From the NCBI GenBank assembly GCA_023415335.1, contig JAEZLD010000039.1:1-8561 (forward strand): a DNA stretch of 8,561 bases. The letters are read 5' to 3'. The translations under genes were made by a program, and so were the position numbers. This document shows, in pieces, positions 1 through 6,773 of the stretch (positions are counted from its first letter, which is position 1; every line of letters begins with the position of its first letter). Origin of the DNA: Bacillota bacterium (GTDB lineage: Bacteria; Bacillota; Clostridia; Clostridiales; Caloramatoraceae). The notes under the pieces are model-generated. The model had not been told where the DNA came from. It worked only from the letters and a program-made list of their open reading frames with translations, and did no database searches.

Positions 1-297
1 AAAATTAGTATAGGTAGCCTCAAGAAGCACATAGTCATAGTGGTTATCCTTTATGAGCTTTCTAAAACCCTTTCTGCATTTTTTGTAGGTTGTCCTTATT
101 CGCTCAAAGCATCCATTATCAAGTACATGCACAGGAATCCCCGGACACACATCAAAAAACCTTTCTCCACCTGAGCCATGCAGCACAATAAGGTGTATTT
201 CATATTCATCCTTTATAGCATCTATTAGCTGAAGGGCCATTCGCTCAGCTCCTCCGGCTGTGCTAAGGTCCTTGCAGACTACAGCAATTTTCTTCAT
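1..297 (-). CDS. Glycosyltransferase, GT-B fold (GT4-like), N-terminal part, cut by window edge
   Basis: The first 99 residues of a glycosyltransferase are visible; the frame is open to base 1, so the catalytic C-terminal half lies outside. The start shows a first beta strand (IAVVC, residues 4-8) and then TAGGAER (13-19), the Gly-Gly-Ala-Glu-Arg acceptor-side signature common at the N-terminus of GT4 (RfaB/WcaL-like) sugar transferases. Such enzymes move a sugar from a nucleotide-sugar donor to a growing lipid-linked glycan at the inner face of the membrane. ATG at 297 is chosen because AAGGGAG (304-310) lies 6 nt upstream; an in-frame GTG directly before it (300-298) is an alternative. The gene begins 15 nt after the flippase stop, so the two are very probably co-transcribed in a surface polysaccharide operon. 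Donor, acceptor and linkage cannot be inferred. Confidence 0.85.
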   Translation of the reverse strand, partial: MKKIAVVCKDLSTAGGAERMALQLIDAIKDEYEIHLIVLHGSGGERFFDVCPGIPVHVLDNGCFERIRTTYKKCRKGFRKLIKDNHYDYVLLEATYTNF

Positions 298-312
298 CAC
301 GTACTCCCTTGA

Positions 313-1845
313 TTATCTTAAATTAATTCTACACTTCAGCTTTACAAGCAGGTCCTTTATAAGCTCCCTGCCGTAATCAAAGTCAGGCATTCTCCACACA
401 GCCACAAGGTTAATCAGATTAGGAAGTAGTATGCATATCAATATTTTTGCTGCAAAGCCTATCAATCCGTCTCCTATAAAGCTCGTGCAGAAAACTGCAA
501 GCCATACCTCACCAGCTGCCAAAATTGAGAGCCCTACCTGTTGAAACCAGTATTTCTTCATCAGCTGTCTTCCAATAATGTTGGAAAAAACCACCTTACA
601 TCTCCCTATCCATTGCAGCATATGGGCAATAACAGTTGCTGCCAGAAGTCCGGATACTCCCCATACCCTTACAAACAATATGGAAAGGACCACATTAATT
701 GCTGCACTGCTTATCATATATTTCTGGTCCTCTTCAAACTTACCTATTGCTGACCTGAAATAAGAAAGCATACGGTGGTTCCAGCCAATGTATTGGTTTA
801 TTGAAAACCATATTACATACGAAAAAGGCAGAAGATATTTTTCCCCTACCCATAGGCTTATAAAGGGCTGCAATAAAACAATATAGCATACCCCAACAAA
901 GGCTGCGATAACAAATGAAAGCAGGTTCAAGCTGTTAAACACCTTTTCCCTGTTATTCTGTTTTTCATCGTAAATCAAGCTTCCTATACCCGGCTGGAAG
1001 CCGCTTAGCAGCTTGTTAAAAAATCCGGAGGCTCCTCCCTCAACAGTGGCATAGTTTGTCAGCATGACCACAGAGGATACACCCAATATACGCATAGCTA
1101 TTATGTTGTCTATTCCACCATATATAACAATTGAAAGCTTCTGTATAGCATATGCCTTTATATCATGCAGGACGTTCTGCTCACGCATATCTGCCAGGGT
1201 AATCCTTGTATGCCTTGCATACGGATACAACCTGTTACACATTGTACTGATGATGATATTAGCAATAACGTTAGCCACCATAATCGAGCTTAGATATACA
1301 ATATACAAATCCGTAAAGTAAGCCGTTACTATCCTTACAATGTATGCAGCTATCTGGGTGGAGGTTTCTACCCTTATACACAGATACTCCTTTTGACATG
1401 CCACAAACAGCAGCCTGCGGAATGACAGGAAGTATATCATTACTGCATTTGCAAGCTCAATTGCGTACACCACATAAACATAGGTCCAGTTGGTATCGGG
1501 CTCTACAATAATCATAGGCAGGAAGAAAAAGCACACTATTCCTGCAACTAGTACCATAGCACCTATTACCCTATACAACCATTTATATATCATCATAAGC
1601 TTGGCTATCTGATTCTCGTCCTTCTTCTCAACCTCCTTATAGAGTCCATAGGAAATAACAGTTCCTACTCCCAGCTCTGCTAAGGATATAAGTGAAAAGA
1701 TGTTGGATATAACTCCCGAATAGCCTAGTATACTGTCATCAAAGTTGCTCAAAAAGGCTTTTCGTGCCAGCAGTCCCAGTACAAATATAATAATATATGA
1801 TGCAGAAGCCCATACGCCATTTTTGATTGTACTTTTAGTTCTCAT
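313..1845 (-). CDS. Wzx-type oligosaccharide flippase (MOP/MATE superfamily)
   Basis: A 510-residue integral membrane protein whose length is usual for polysaccharide flippases. It has about a dozen hydrophobic segments, for example around residues 12-30, 45-66, 92-112, 122-142, 165-200, 308-330, 380-410 and 437-480. The N-terminal basic MRTKSTIKNG leading into a long hydrophobic helix, the LGVSSVVMLTNYATV stretch (254-268) and the LWVGEKYLLP stretch (331-340) are typical of this family. Members flip undecaprenyl-linked glycan repeat units across the cytoplasmic membrane for capsule, exopolysaccharide or cell-wall polymer export. The start at 1845 has GAGAGG (1851-1856) 5 nt upstream. It is the first gene after a strong promoter (1961-1988) and is followed by a glycosyltransferase 15 nt downstream. 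Sampled lines are about 33-40% G+C, lower than the genes upstream, as is common for polysaccharide loci. The transported glycan is unknown; a teichoic or O-antigen type exporter is equally possible. Confidence 0.9.
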   Translation of the reverse strand: MRTKSTIKNGVWASASYIIIFVLGLLARKAFLSNFDDSILGYSGVISNIFSLISLAELGVGTVISYGLYKEVEKKDENQIAKLMMIYKWLYRVIGAMVLVAGIVCFFFLPMIIVEPDTNWTYVYVVYAIELANAVMIYFLSFRRLLFVACQKEYLCIRVETSTQIAAYIVRIVTAYFTDLYIVYLSSIMVANVIANIIISTMCNRLYPYARHTRITLADMREQNVLHDIKAYAIQKLSIVIYGGIDNIIAMRILGVSSVVMLTNYATVEGGASGFFNKLLSGFQPGIGSLIYDEKQNNREKVFNSLNLLSFVIAAFVGVCYIVLLQPFISLWVGEKYLLPFSYVIWFSINQYIGWNHRMLSYFRSAIGKFEEDQKYMISSAAINVVLSILFVRVWGVSGLLAATVIAHMLQWIGRCKVVFSNIIGRQLMKKYWFQQVGLSILAAGEVWLAVFCTSFIGDGLIGFAAKILICILLPNLINLVAVWRMPDFDYGRELIKDLLVKLKCRINLR

Positions 1846-1960
1846 TTTTACCTCTCACTGTTTATATAATCAGCTTATAACACTTATAGCTTATTATAAA
1901 TAATGTCCTATTTCAAAATATTAAAACCTGGTTGTTTCACTATTTCTGCACAATAGGTAC

Positions 1961-1988
1961 ATTATATCATAAGATTGTTAATTTTCAA
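1961..1988 (-). promoter_or_regulatory. Sigma-A promoter for the flippase operon
   Basis: Read on the minus strand there is TTGAAA (-35, 1983-1988), a 16-nt spacer and a perfect TATAAT (-10, 1961-1966). The -10 is preceded by TGA, which makes it an extended -10 (TGn). The predicted start of transcription is near 1954, giving a leader of about 109 nt before the flippase ATG. It lies downstream of the esterase terminator, so it is correctly placed to start a new unit. Transcription start mapping is not available here; the call rests on consensus match and position. Confidence 0.75.
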
Positions 1989-2025
1989 TGACATGTCCAA
2001 ATGAGAAATAAGCCCAATATTCTAT

Positions 2026-2067
2026 AAAAAAATGACACTGAATCTAATTTACACCATATTCAGCGTC
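2026..2067 (-). terminator. Intrinsic terminator of the esterase gene
   Basis: On the minus strand GACGCTGAAT (2058-2067) pairs with ATTCAGTGTC (2034-2043) as a 10-bp stem including one G-U pair, with a 14-nt loop. After one A it runs into seven T residues (2026-2032). It begins 12 nt after the esterase stop codon. The plus-strand side has no T-tract, so it works only for minus-strand transcription. It separates the esterase from the polysaccharide operon promoter. Confidence 0.8.
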
Positions 2068-2079
2068 AAACAGCATACT

Positions 2080-2841
2080 TTACATTGTGTGGGCTTCTAT
2101 AAACCCGTCAACCCTCCTGTTTACATCCTGATGGTCACAACCAATCATAAGATTATGCTGGCTCTTCTCGTAGCAGTGCTTCTCCGCCACTGTTTTTATA
2201 CGTCTGCTAATCTCCTCATTAGCTGCAGGAGCTGCAACAGGGTCAGCAGCTGTCCACAGCATAAGCGTAGGGGCCGTTATCCTCTCTGGATAATCCTTCA
2301 GCTCATCGAACATCTCAACCAGGTGCTTTATGCCCCCAAAGGGCATGTATGTATAACCATAGCCTATCTCCTTAAGCTCCTTGTCTCCACTGGTGTCTAC
2401 TATCATAGGAAAGGTACCATAAGGCTTGTCAAAATCCAGCTCATAAAAGGCAGGATTCTGGAAGGCATAGGCAGCAGAAAGCAGGCTTAAGGACGCTATG
2501 CACTCATCACCGCCATACATTCCGGCAACTATTGTTGCAAGTACTCCTCCAAGAGATAGCCCTACAATATGTATACGTTCACATTTCTTTAACAGCTCCT
2601 CTGCTCCGGATTTAGCTGCATGGACCCAATCCCCGCATGTAATTTCTACCAAATCCTCAGGCTTTGTACCATGGCCAGGCAGAAGTATTGCACTTATAGT
2701 ATAGCCTTTTTTATTCAGCCTTTCCGCCATATGCTTAAAAAGTACGGGTCCGCCTGCAAAGCCATGTATAAATAATACTCCCTCTTTACCGCCCTGCATA
2801 AAAAACGGGGGGCAAGCCAATGATTCTTTTTTTGTTTCCAT
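2080..2841 (-). CDS. Carboxylesterase / alpha-beta hydrolase, Est30-like
   Basis: A 253-residue cytoplasmic alpha/beta hydrolase (no signal peptide), close to the roughly 250 residues of the Geobacillus Est30 family. The oxyanion-loop motif HGF is at 26-28 (FIHGFAGGP) and the nucleophile elbow GLSLGG at 94-99 with Ser96. The acid Asp200 (WTAADPVA) and His229 (KSQHNLM) complete the triad in the expected order and spacing. The family hydrolyses short-chain carboxyl esters; the natural substrate is not known. Monoacylglycerol lipase is a nearby alternative annotation. GAAGGAG (2853-2859) precedes the ATG, though 11 nt away, which is long. The gene is monocistronic: a strong terminator stands upstream (2912-2955) and another directly downstream (2026-2067). 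No convincing promoter was found in the short stretch 2860-2911; a TTGTCA is present but without a well-spaced -10. Confidence 0.88.
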   Translation of the reverse strand: METKKESLACPPFFMQGGKEGVLFIHGFAGGPVLFKHMAERLNKKGYTISAILLPGHGTKPEDLVEITCGDWVHAAKSGAEELLKKCERIHIVGLSLGGVLATIVAGMYGGDECIASLSLLSAAYAFQNPAFYELDFDKPYGTFPMIVDTSGDKELKEIGYGYTYMPFGGIKHLVEMFDELKDYPERITAPTLMLWTAADPVAAPAANEEISRRIKTVAEKHCYEKSQHNLMIGCDHQDVNRRVDGFIEAHTM

Positions 2842-2911
2842 ACCTTTTAACGCTCCTTCATAACCAGTATCATGGTATTCCTGTATTATGATAAAAATAA
2901 TCTGACAAGAT

Positions 2912-2955
2912 AAAAAGAGAATGCCATTAACTTAATTGTAGCCAATAGCATTCTC
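2912..2955 (-). terminator. Strong intrinsic terminator after the DNA alkylation repair gene
   Basis: On the minus strand GAGAATGCTATTGGCT (2940-2955) pairs with AGTTAATGGCATTCTC (2917-2932) over 16 positions (13 Watson-Crick, 3 G-U) around a 7-nt loop. Five T residues follow (2912-2916). It lies about 66 nt after the stop of the repair gene. There is no T-tract on the plus-strand side, so it acts on minus-strand transcription and insulates the esterase gene. Confidence 0.85.
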
Positions 2956-2976
2956 AATATCCATATATTATCTATA

Positions 2977-3016
2977 ACTTTTGTAAGACTTTATATTAAA
3001 CATATTACTTTTGTAA
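2977..3016. repeat. Pair of 10-bp direct repeats, 30 bp apart
   Basis: The plus-strand sequence ACTTTTGTAA occurs at 2977-2986 and again at 3007-3016. Both copies lie in the AT-rich stretch between the repair gene stop and its terminator. No function is evident; it may be chance in low-complexity DNA or a residue of local duplication. Confidence 0.5.
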
Positions 3017-3021
3017 AATTT

Positions 3022-3714
3022 CTATTTTATTTTCAGCGTCCTGAGATATGCCTTCTGCTCGTCAGTAATTCTGTAGCTTTCAACAGCCTTCTGGATGGAC
3101 TTGTTGTGTGTCCATTTATCAAGCCTGAGTTGCTGTATGTATGGCAGGGCAGCATCATATTGCTTGGCCAGTGCAGTGGCAAAGAACCAGGCAATCATCA
3201 TGTTGACATAATACTCATCTGACCTTACCTGCGCTACCAGCTCCAGAACATCTGGGGTAAAGGCCTCCTCAAGATACAGTCCCATAATCATTCCGATTCC
3301 AAACCTTATGGTATAGGTCTTGCCAGACCCCAGCCATTCCTGTATTTTTATATACAGCTCAGGAAGATGCTTTTTAAACACTTTTGGGGACATCTGGTCG
3401 CAGGTAGCCCAGTTATCCACATATGGAAGAAATCTATCCACTTCCTCCACAGCTTTATTGTAGTCTCTTATTGTACAGATTATAAAGCTGTGCAGATTGT
3501 TCTCCTCATAATACTTATGTGGCAGCAGATTTAAAAACTCCATAGTCTCTGGTTTCTTAAGCAAATCCTTTGCAAGAGCACGCAGCTGGGGAGTCCTTAC
3601 CCCTATAACAGTCTCCGGGTCAACCGTAGGCATAAGCTTACAGTGGAACTCCTTATACTTCATATCCTGCAGTTCAAACAGCCTTCCTTGTATTTCTTCT
3701 TCTATTACACTCAT
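3022..3714 (-). CDS. DNA alkylation repair enzyme, AlkD-like HEAT-repeat DNA glycosylase
   Basis: A 230-residue all-helical protein of the AlkC/AlkD family (DNA alkylation repair, HEAT-like repeats), of normal length. AlkD enzymes remove cationic alkylpurines such as 3-methyladenine and 7-methylguanine without flipping the base. The residues known from Bacillus cereus AlkD (Trp109, Asp113, Arg148, Trp187) have counterparts with matching spacing: Trp102 and Asp106 in VDNWATCDQ, Arg137 in TIRFGIG, Trp176 in IAWFFAT. The C-terminal KWTHNKSIQKAVESYRI block (200-216) is also characteristic. ATG at 3714 has a perfect AGGAGG (3720-3725) 5 nt upstream. It stands alone, with 189 nt before it and a strong terminator after it. 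No LexA-type box was seen, so damage inducibility is not indicated. Some family members are annotated only as DNA alkylation repair protein without tested activity. Confidence 0.9.
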   Translation of the reverse strand: MSVIEEEIQGRLFELQDMKYKEFHCKLMPTVDPETVIGVRTPQLRALAKDLLKKPETMEFLNLLPHKYYEENNLHSFIICTIRDYNKAVEEVDRFLPYVDNWATCDQMSPKVFKKHLPELYIKIQEWLGSGKTYTIRFGIGMIMGLYLEEAFTPDVLELVAQVRSDEYYVNMMIAWFFATALAKQYDAALPYIQQLRLDKWTHNKSIQKAVESYRITDEQKAYLRTLKIK

Positions 3715-3843
3715 ATTATCCTCCTAACACACAAGTGACCTTGGCAGATGCAGCTTCAGCTCCTTCTTGTGGCAAGTCAGAATTATCCTGGTAGATAAAT
3801 GCTGTTTTTTCTTATGCATGTGCCACGTCATAACATTAATTTA

Positions 3844-3872
3844 AAAATACCACATCTGCTCCTGCAGAACAA
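3844..3872 (-). promoter_or_regulatory. Weak candidate promoter for the DNA alkylation repair gene
   Basis: On the minus strand TTGTTC (3867-3872), a 17-nt spacer and TATTTT (3844-3849), preceded by TGG (extended -10 TGn pattern), lie in the 189-nt gap ahead of the repair gene. The match is partial (3 of 6 and 4 of 6 consensus positions). It is offered only because the gap shows no better candidate; read-through from the upstream operon is the alternative. Confidence 0.25.
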
Positions 3873-3903
3873 GAAATTTACCAAGTAGACGGCTGCAATA
3901 ATA

Positions 3904-5205
3904 TTATAGCCCTGCGATTCGCTCTTCCACACGTGTAAGTATCTCCTGGCATTTGGAGAGCACTTCCTCAAGCTTGTGGTTTAAGAATTGCCCTTTTTTC
4001 ACCACAGGCTCTCCGGCAACGAAAACTGTATCCACCTGCTCCCCGCTCCCCGCAAACAGGAGATTGCTGAGGATTCGGTCTTGGTTAGTGGTGAACAGAC
4101 TGCCTTGATGTACCAGTGAGAAATCCGCAATACAACCTTCCTCCAATCGGCCTAAGTCCCTGTAGCCCAATGCTTTTGCACCAGCTTCTGTCAGCATTTT
4201 ATAGCACTGCTGCGCCGGCATTACCGTTGGGTCCAGTGTATATACCTTTTGGAGATAGCTGCCATGCCTGGCTTCCCTCAGGAGGTCCCGGTTTGCAGAG
4301 CTGGCCTCCCCATCACAACCGAAGGCTACCTTGCATCCAGCTTCCAGCATCTGCGCAATACGCGGAATACCATCGGACAGCTTCATGTTAGTGCTGGGGC
4401 AGTGGGCGATGCAAGCACCGCTATCTGCCAGCTGCTGTATTTCTCCGTCAGAAATCCAAATCACATGGGCAAGCACAGTGTTCTCATCTAAAACACCCAG
4501 ATGTGCCAGCTCTTCCACTTCCCCACGACCAGTCCAGCTGAAGACCTTCCTGGTCTCCTGCTTTCCCTCTGCCAGATGGGTATGAAATATAAGGCCACGC
4601 TTATCAGCAAAGCTCTTCATAGCCCTCATCAGCTCCGGAGTGCAGGCAGGCCTTCCCTGTGGTGCACAGGAGGTTCTTAGCAGCCCCTTGCCATGGAATT
4701 TCTTATATATATACTCTGCCTGGCGGAGGTTTTCTTCAAGCAGGGTTACCTTCACCTGAGGATTCTCTGCAATATCAGTAGCACCAAGGCCGAAGGTTAC
4801 ACGGATTCCGGCGTCCATGTAAGCCTGAGCCACAGCGTCAATATGTGGCCAGTAGGTCATTTCGTTTATGGTAGTCACACCGCAGCGCAGTGCCTGCAGG
4901 CATCCAAGCAGTACACCATAGTACCATTCTTCATCGCTTAGAGACCACTGTACCGCCAGCATCTTTTTCAGCCATTCAGTAATGTTCAGATCATCCAGAG
5001 GTCCCTTTGTCAGGCTCTGTACCATATGCGTATGGGTGTCCACTATAGCCGGGAGCATCAGCATACCCTCTGCATCAAGTATCTCCGCATCTGCAGAAAT
5101 GTCTGGTGCGATTTTTACAAATCTATCCCCCTCAATGAGAACATCTCTGGGCATTGTTTGAAGGGTATCAAAATCCGGTATGAGGGCATTTTTAATCAGC
5201 AGCAT
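3904..5205 (-). CDS. Amidohydrolase, SsnA/MtaD family (probable nucleoside or nucleobase deaminase)
   Basis: A 433-residue metal-dependent amidohydrolase of the ATZ/TRZ, MTA/SAH deaminase and SsnA group, at full usual length. It has an N-terminal beta-sandwich part (residues 1-52), the TIM barrel and a C-terminal composite strand region ending in VFVAGEPVVKKG (395-406). Metal and catalytic residues are present in order: His58 and His60 (DTHTH), His210 and Glu213 (HTHLAEG), His247 (LAHVIW) and Asp298 (GCDGEAS). The stretch AHCPSTNMKLSDGI (267-280) is the family's substrate-side loop. Such enzymes hydrolytically remove an amino group from purine-type compounds such as S-adenosylhomocysteine, methylthioadenosine or guanine. 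Two nucleoside phosphorylases directly upstream support a nucleoside or base substrate. The ATG overlaps the preceding gene by 10 nt and has GGAGG 7 nt ahead, inside that gene, so translation is probably coupled. The exact substrate cannot be told; last gene of the operon. Confidence 0.85.
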   Translation of the reverse strand: MLLIKNALIPDFDTLQTMPRDVLIEGDRFVKIAPDISADAEILDAEGMLMLPAIVDTHTHMVQSLTKGPLDDLNITEWLKKMLAVQWSLSDEEWYYGVLLGCLQALRCGVTTINEMTYWPHIDAVAQAYMDAGIRVTFGLGATDIAENPQVKVTLLEENLRQAEYIYKKFHGKGLLRTSCAPQGRPACTPELMRAMKSFADKRGLIFHTHLAEGKQETRKVFSWTGRGEVEELAHLGVLDENTVLAHVIWISDGEIQQLADSGACIAHCPSTNMKLSDGIPRIAQMLEAGCKVAFGCDGEASSANRDLLREARHGSYLQKVYTLDPTVMPAQQCYKMLTEAGAKALGYRDLGRLEEGCIADFSLVHQGSLFTTNQDRILSNLLFAGSGEQVDTVFVAGEPVVKKGQFLNHKLEEVLSKCQEILTRVEERIAGL

Positions 5206-5942
5206 ACAAGAGCCTCCGCTGAGGCAAGAAACAGCCTCTTCATTGCCTCATCCTGAGCCTGCTTCGTCATGAATTCCCCAGTTTCGTAGTTTTCGCAGAC
5301 CACTGCGGCAGATGCAGTCTGCAGCTTCAGAATAGAGCCTACCACATACATGGAGCTGGTGCTGCCCTCCATAATATCAACCCCAAGCGCCGCCCATGCG
5401 CGAACACGCTCCATACCATAAGGAGCATAGGGGCTTTCATGGTTAATGCTATCATGACTGCGGAACACGGAAAGCTTTGTCTCCTTGCCACACGCCTTGT
5501 TCAGCCTTCCCAGAAGCTGCATATCCGGCACGGCAGGATAGCTGGCATCGATATATTCAAGGGTTGCTCCCTCCCCTCGAACAGCACCCTTGCAAAGGCA
5601 GACCGTACCACAGGCTATATCAGGCTGGATAGTAGGACAGGCCTCAATTTTAATGATTTTTTCAACATTCAGATGCCAAAGCTCCTCCACAGCTATAGCC
5701 ATGGGCATACAGCCAAAGCCACAGGACATAACTGTCAGCGGCTGGCCCTTGTAGGTGCCTGTGAATGTCACATACTCCCTGTAGTCGCCTTTCTGCTCTG
5801 CATTGTCCATAAGCTGTGCATAAAAGGGCACGGACATAGGGTCGGGAATAAGAATAACATTTTTTGCAACATGAGTTTCATTGATGCCCAGATGATGCAT
5901 GGTACCATCTACATGGGTCATTTTCACACTTCCAAACGCCAT
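5196..5942 (-). CDS. Divergent nucleoside phosphorylase paralog with altered active-site motifs
   Basis: A 248-residue member of the purine/uridine phosphorylase (PNP/UDP, NP-I) superfamily, clearly homologous to the adjacent upstream gene. Shared blocks are HVAK (24-27), GAVRGEGATLEY (119-130), YPAVPD (135-140) and RSHDS (161-165). Several conserved active-site elements are changed. PGDP is reduced to PDP (33-35). The phosphate-site RVGTCGG of the family is KIEACPT (98-104), replacing the phosphate-binding Arg with Lys98. By alignment the second Glu of the ExE ribose-binding motif becomes Ser194 (MEGSTSS). Arg55, the residue that in hexameric members reaches a neighbouring subunit's phosphate site, appears kept. 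It may have weak, changed or no phosphorolytic activity, or serve as a partner subunit; this is inference. Start: its ATG directly follows the TAA of the upstream gene, with GGAGGG at 5950-5955, so coupled translation is likely. Confidence 0.8.
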   Translation of the reverse strand: MAFGSVKMTHVDGTMHHLGINETHVAKNVILIPDPMSVPFYAQLMDNAEQKGDYREYVTFTGTYKGQPLTVMSCGFGCMPMAIAVEELWHLNVEKIIKIEACPTIQPDIACGTVCLCKGAVRGEGATLEYIDASYPAVPDMQLLGRLNKACGKETKLSVFRSHDSINHESPYAPYGMERVRAWAALGVDIMEGSTSSMYVVGSILKLQTASAAVVCENYETGEFMTKQAQDEAMKRLFLASAEALVCC

Positions 5943-6755
5943 TTAAATGCCCTCCAATCCCAAAATTTCCACTGCACGGATAGCAATCCGTGACACAGTT
6001 TCAATTCTTTTTGCCATGAAATCAGGGTCCTGATAAACCGCATAGATGGCATCTCCGTCCTCGGTCTTTTCATCGAACATGGAGCCGAGAGCCACGCAGA
6101 TAGTACCGGTACGCAGTCCCAGCAGGTGTCCAAAGGTAAACAGGGTGCCGCTTTCATTTTCCACAACCTGAACGTTGGTGTCAATCCATCGCTGCATCCT
6201 TTCCCGGAGACCTGGATGTGCTGCCTTTGACTCCATATAGAAGGAATCATGGCTGCGATATAAGCCCACAATGGGTTCCTCTCCAAATTCCTTTGCTGCC
6301 CGAATCAGAGCGCTTACTACCAGCGGGTCAGGAAAGGCAGGGAATTCTGCGGGAACATATTCATAGGATGCTCCTTCTCCCCGTACACAACCACTTGAAA
6401 TGACAATTGCACCAGGTGTAAAGCCTGGCTGTACACCTCCGCAGGTGCCAACCCGGATGACTGTTTCTGCACCAGCTTGTTTCAGCTCTTCTAGCCCAGT
6501 GGAAACACAGGAGCAGCCCATTCCGCTGGACATGACCGAAATATCCACACCCTGCTTTGTTTTCCCTGTGTAGGTTGCATAGGTTCCCCTGTGCTCCACA
6601 AAATCTGCGCTTGTGAAAAAGGTTGAAATGAGTTTACTTCTATGAGGGTCGCCAGGAAGTAAAACACCCTTAGCAACCTCCCCCTTATTCAGGCCAGTGT
6701 GATAAAGCCGGCCGTACTCATCCAGATGGAGCTTACTTTTATAGTACTGCTTCAT
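5943..6755 (-). CDS. Nucleoside phosphorylase, uridine phosphorylase-like (NP-I family)
   Basis: A 270-residue NP-I family phosphorylase that cleaves a nucleoside with phosphate into a free base and (deoxy)ribose-1-phosphate. Counting from the ATG at 6755, the motifs are: PGDP (34-37, phosphate loop), Arg56 in HRGTY, SSGMG (76-80), Arg101 in RVGTCGG (101-107), RGEGASYEY (125-133) and VENES (198-202) with Glu199 and Glu201. The usual Met between these glutamates is Asn200. The catalytic SD aspartate of E. coli PNP is not evident, so a uridine-phosphorylase-like assignment is closer. The canonical uracil-binding loop is replaced by RSHDSFYMES (167-176), so base specificity is open. An in-frame ATG at 6767 would add four residues, but it lacks a ribosome site, whereas the ATG at 6755 has GGAGG 5 nt ahead. 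It lies 18 nt after hypB and abuts its divergent paralog. Confidence 0.85.
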   Translation of the reverse strand: MKQYYKSKLHLDEYGRLYHTGLNKGEVAKGVLLPGDPHRSKLISTFFTSADFVEHRGTYATYTGKTKQGVDISVMSSGMGCSCVSTGLEELKQAGAETVIRVGTCGGVQPGFTPGAIVISSGCVRGEGASYEYVPAEFPAFPDPLVVSALIRAAKEFGEEPIVGLYRSHDSFYMESKAAHPGLRERMQRWIDTNVQVVENESGTLFTFGHLLGLRTGTICVALGSMFDEKTEDGDAIYAVYQDPDFMAKRIETVSRIAIRAVEILGLEGI

Positions 6756-6760
6756 AAATA

Positions 6761-6765
6761 CCTCC
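6761..6765 (-). promoter_or_regulatory. Ribosome binding site fixing the nucleoside phosphorylase start
   Basis: GGAGG stands 5 nt before the ATG at 6755. It lies just inside the alternative longer reading frame that begins with the ATG at 6767, so the shorter start is preferred. Confidence 0.8.
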
Positions 6766-6773
6766 ATAGTATA

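Noticed and set aside
2032..2490. Plus-strand open frame of 152 codons
   Set aside because: It lies over the well-supported esterase gene and its terminator on the other strand, has no ribosome site and no recognisable motif.
2860..2911. Promoter for the esterase gene
   Set aside because: TTGTCA and CATAAT are both present but only 12 nt apart, too close to work together as -35 and -10.
3843..3868. Possible terminator of the nucleoside operon
   Set aside because: The stem is only 5 bp and the T-run starts 7 nt after it, so it does not meet the usual form of an intrinsic terminator.
5196..5942. Calling the second phosphorylase a pseudogene
   Set aside because: The frame is intact, the start and ribosome site are good, it is coupled to both neighbours, and many non-active-site blocks are conserved, so it looks like a maintained protein.
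5439..5993. Plus-strand open frame of 184 codons
   Set aside because: It is antisense to the two phosphorylase genes, whose motifs are unambiguous; composition is that of a shadow frame.
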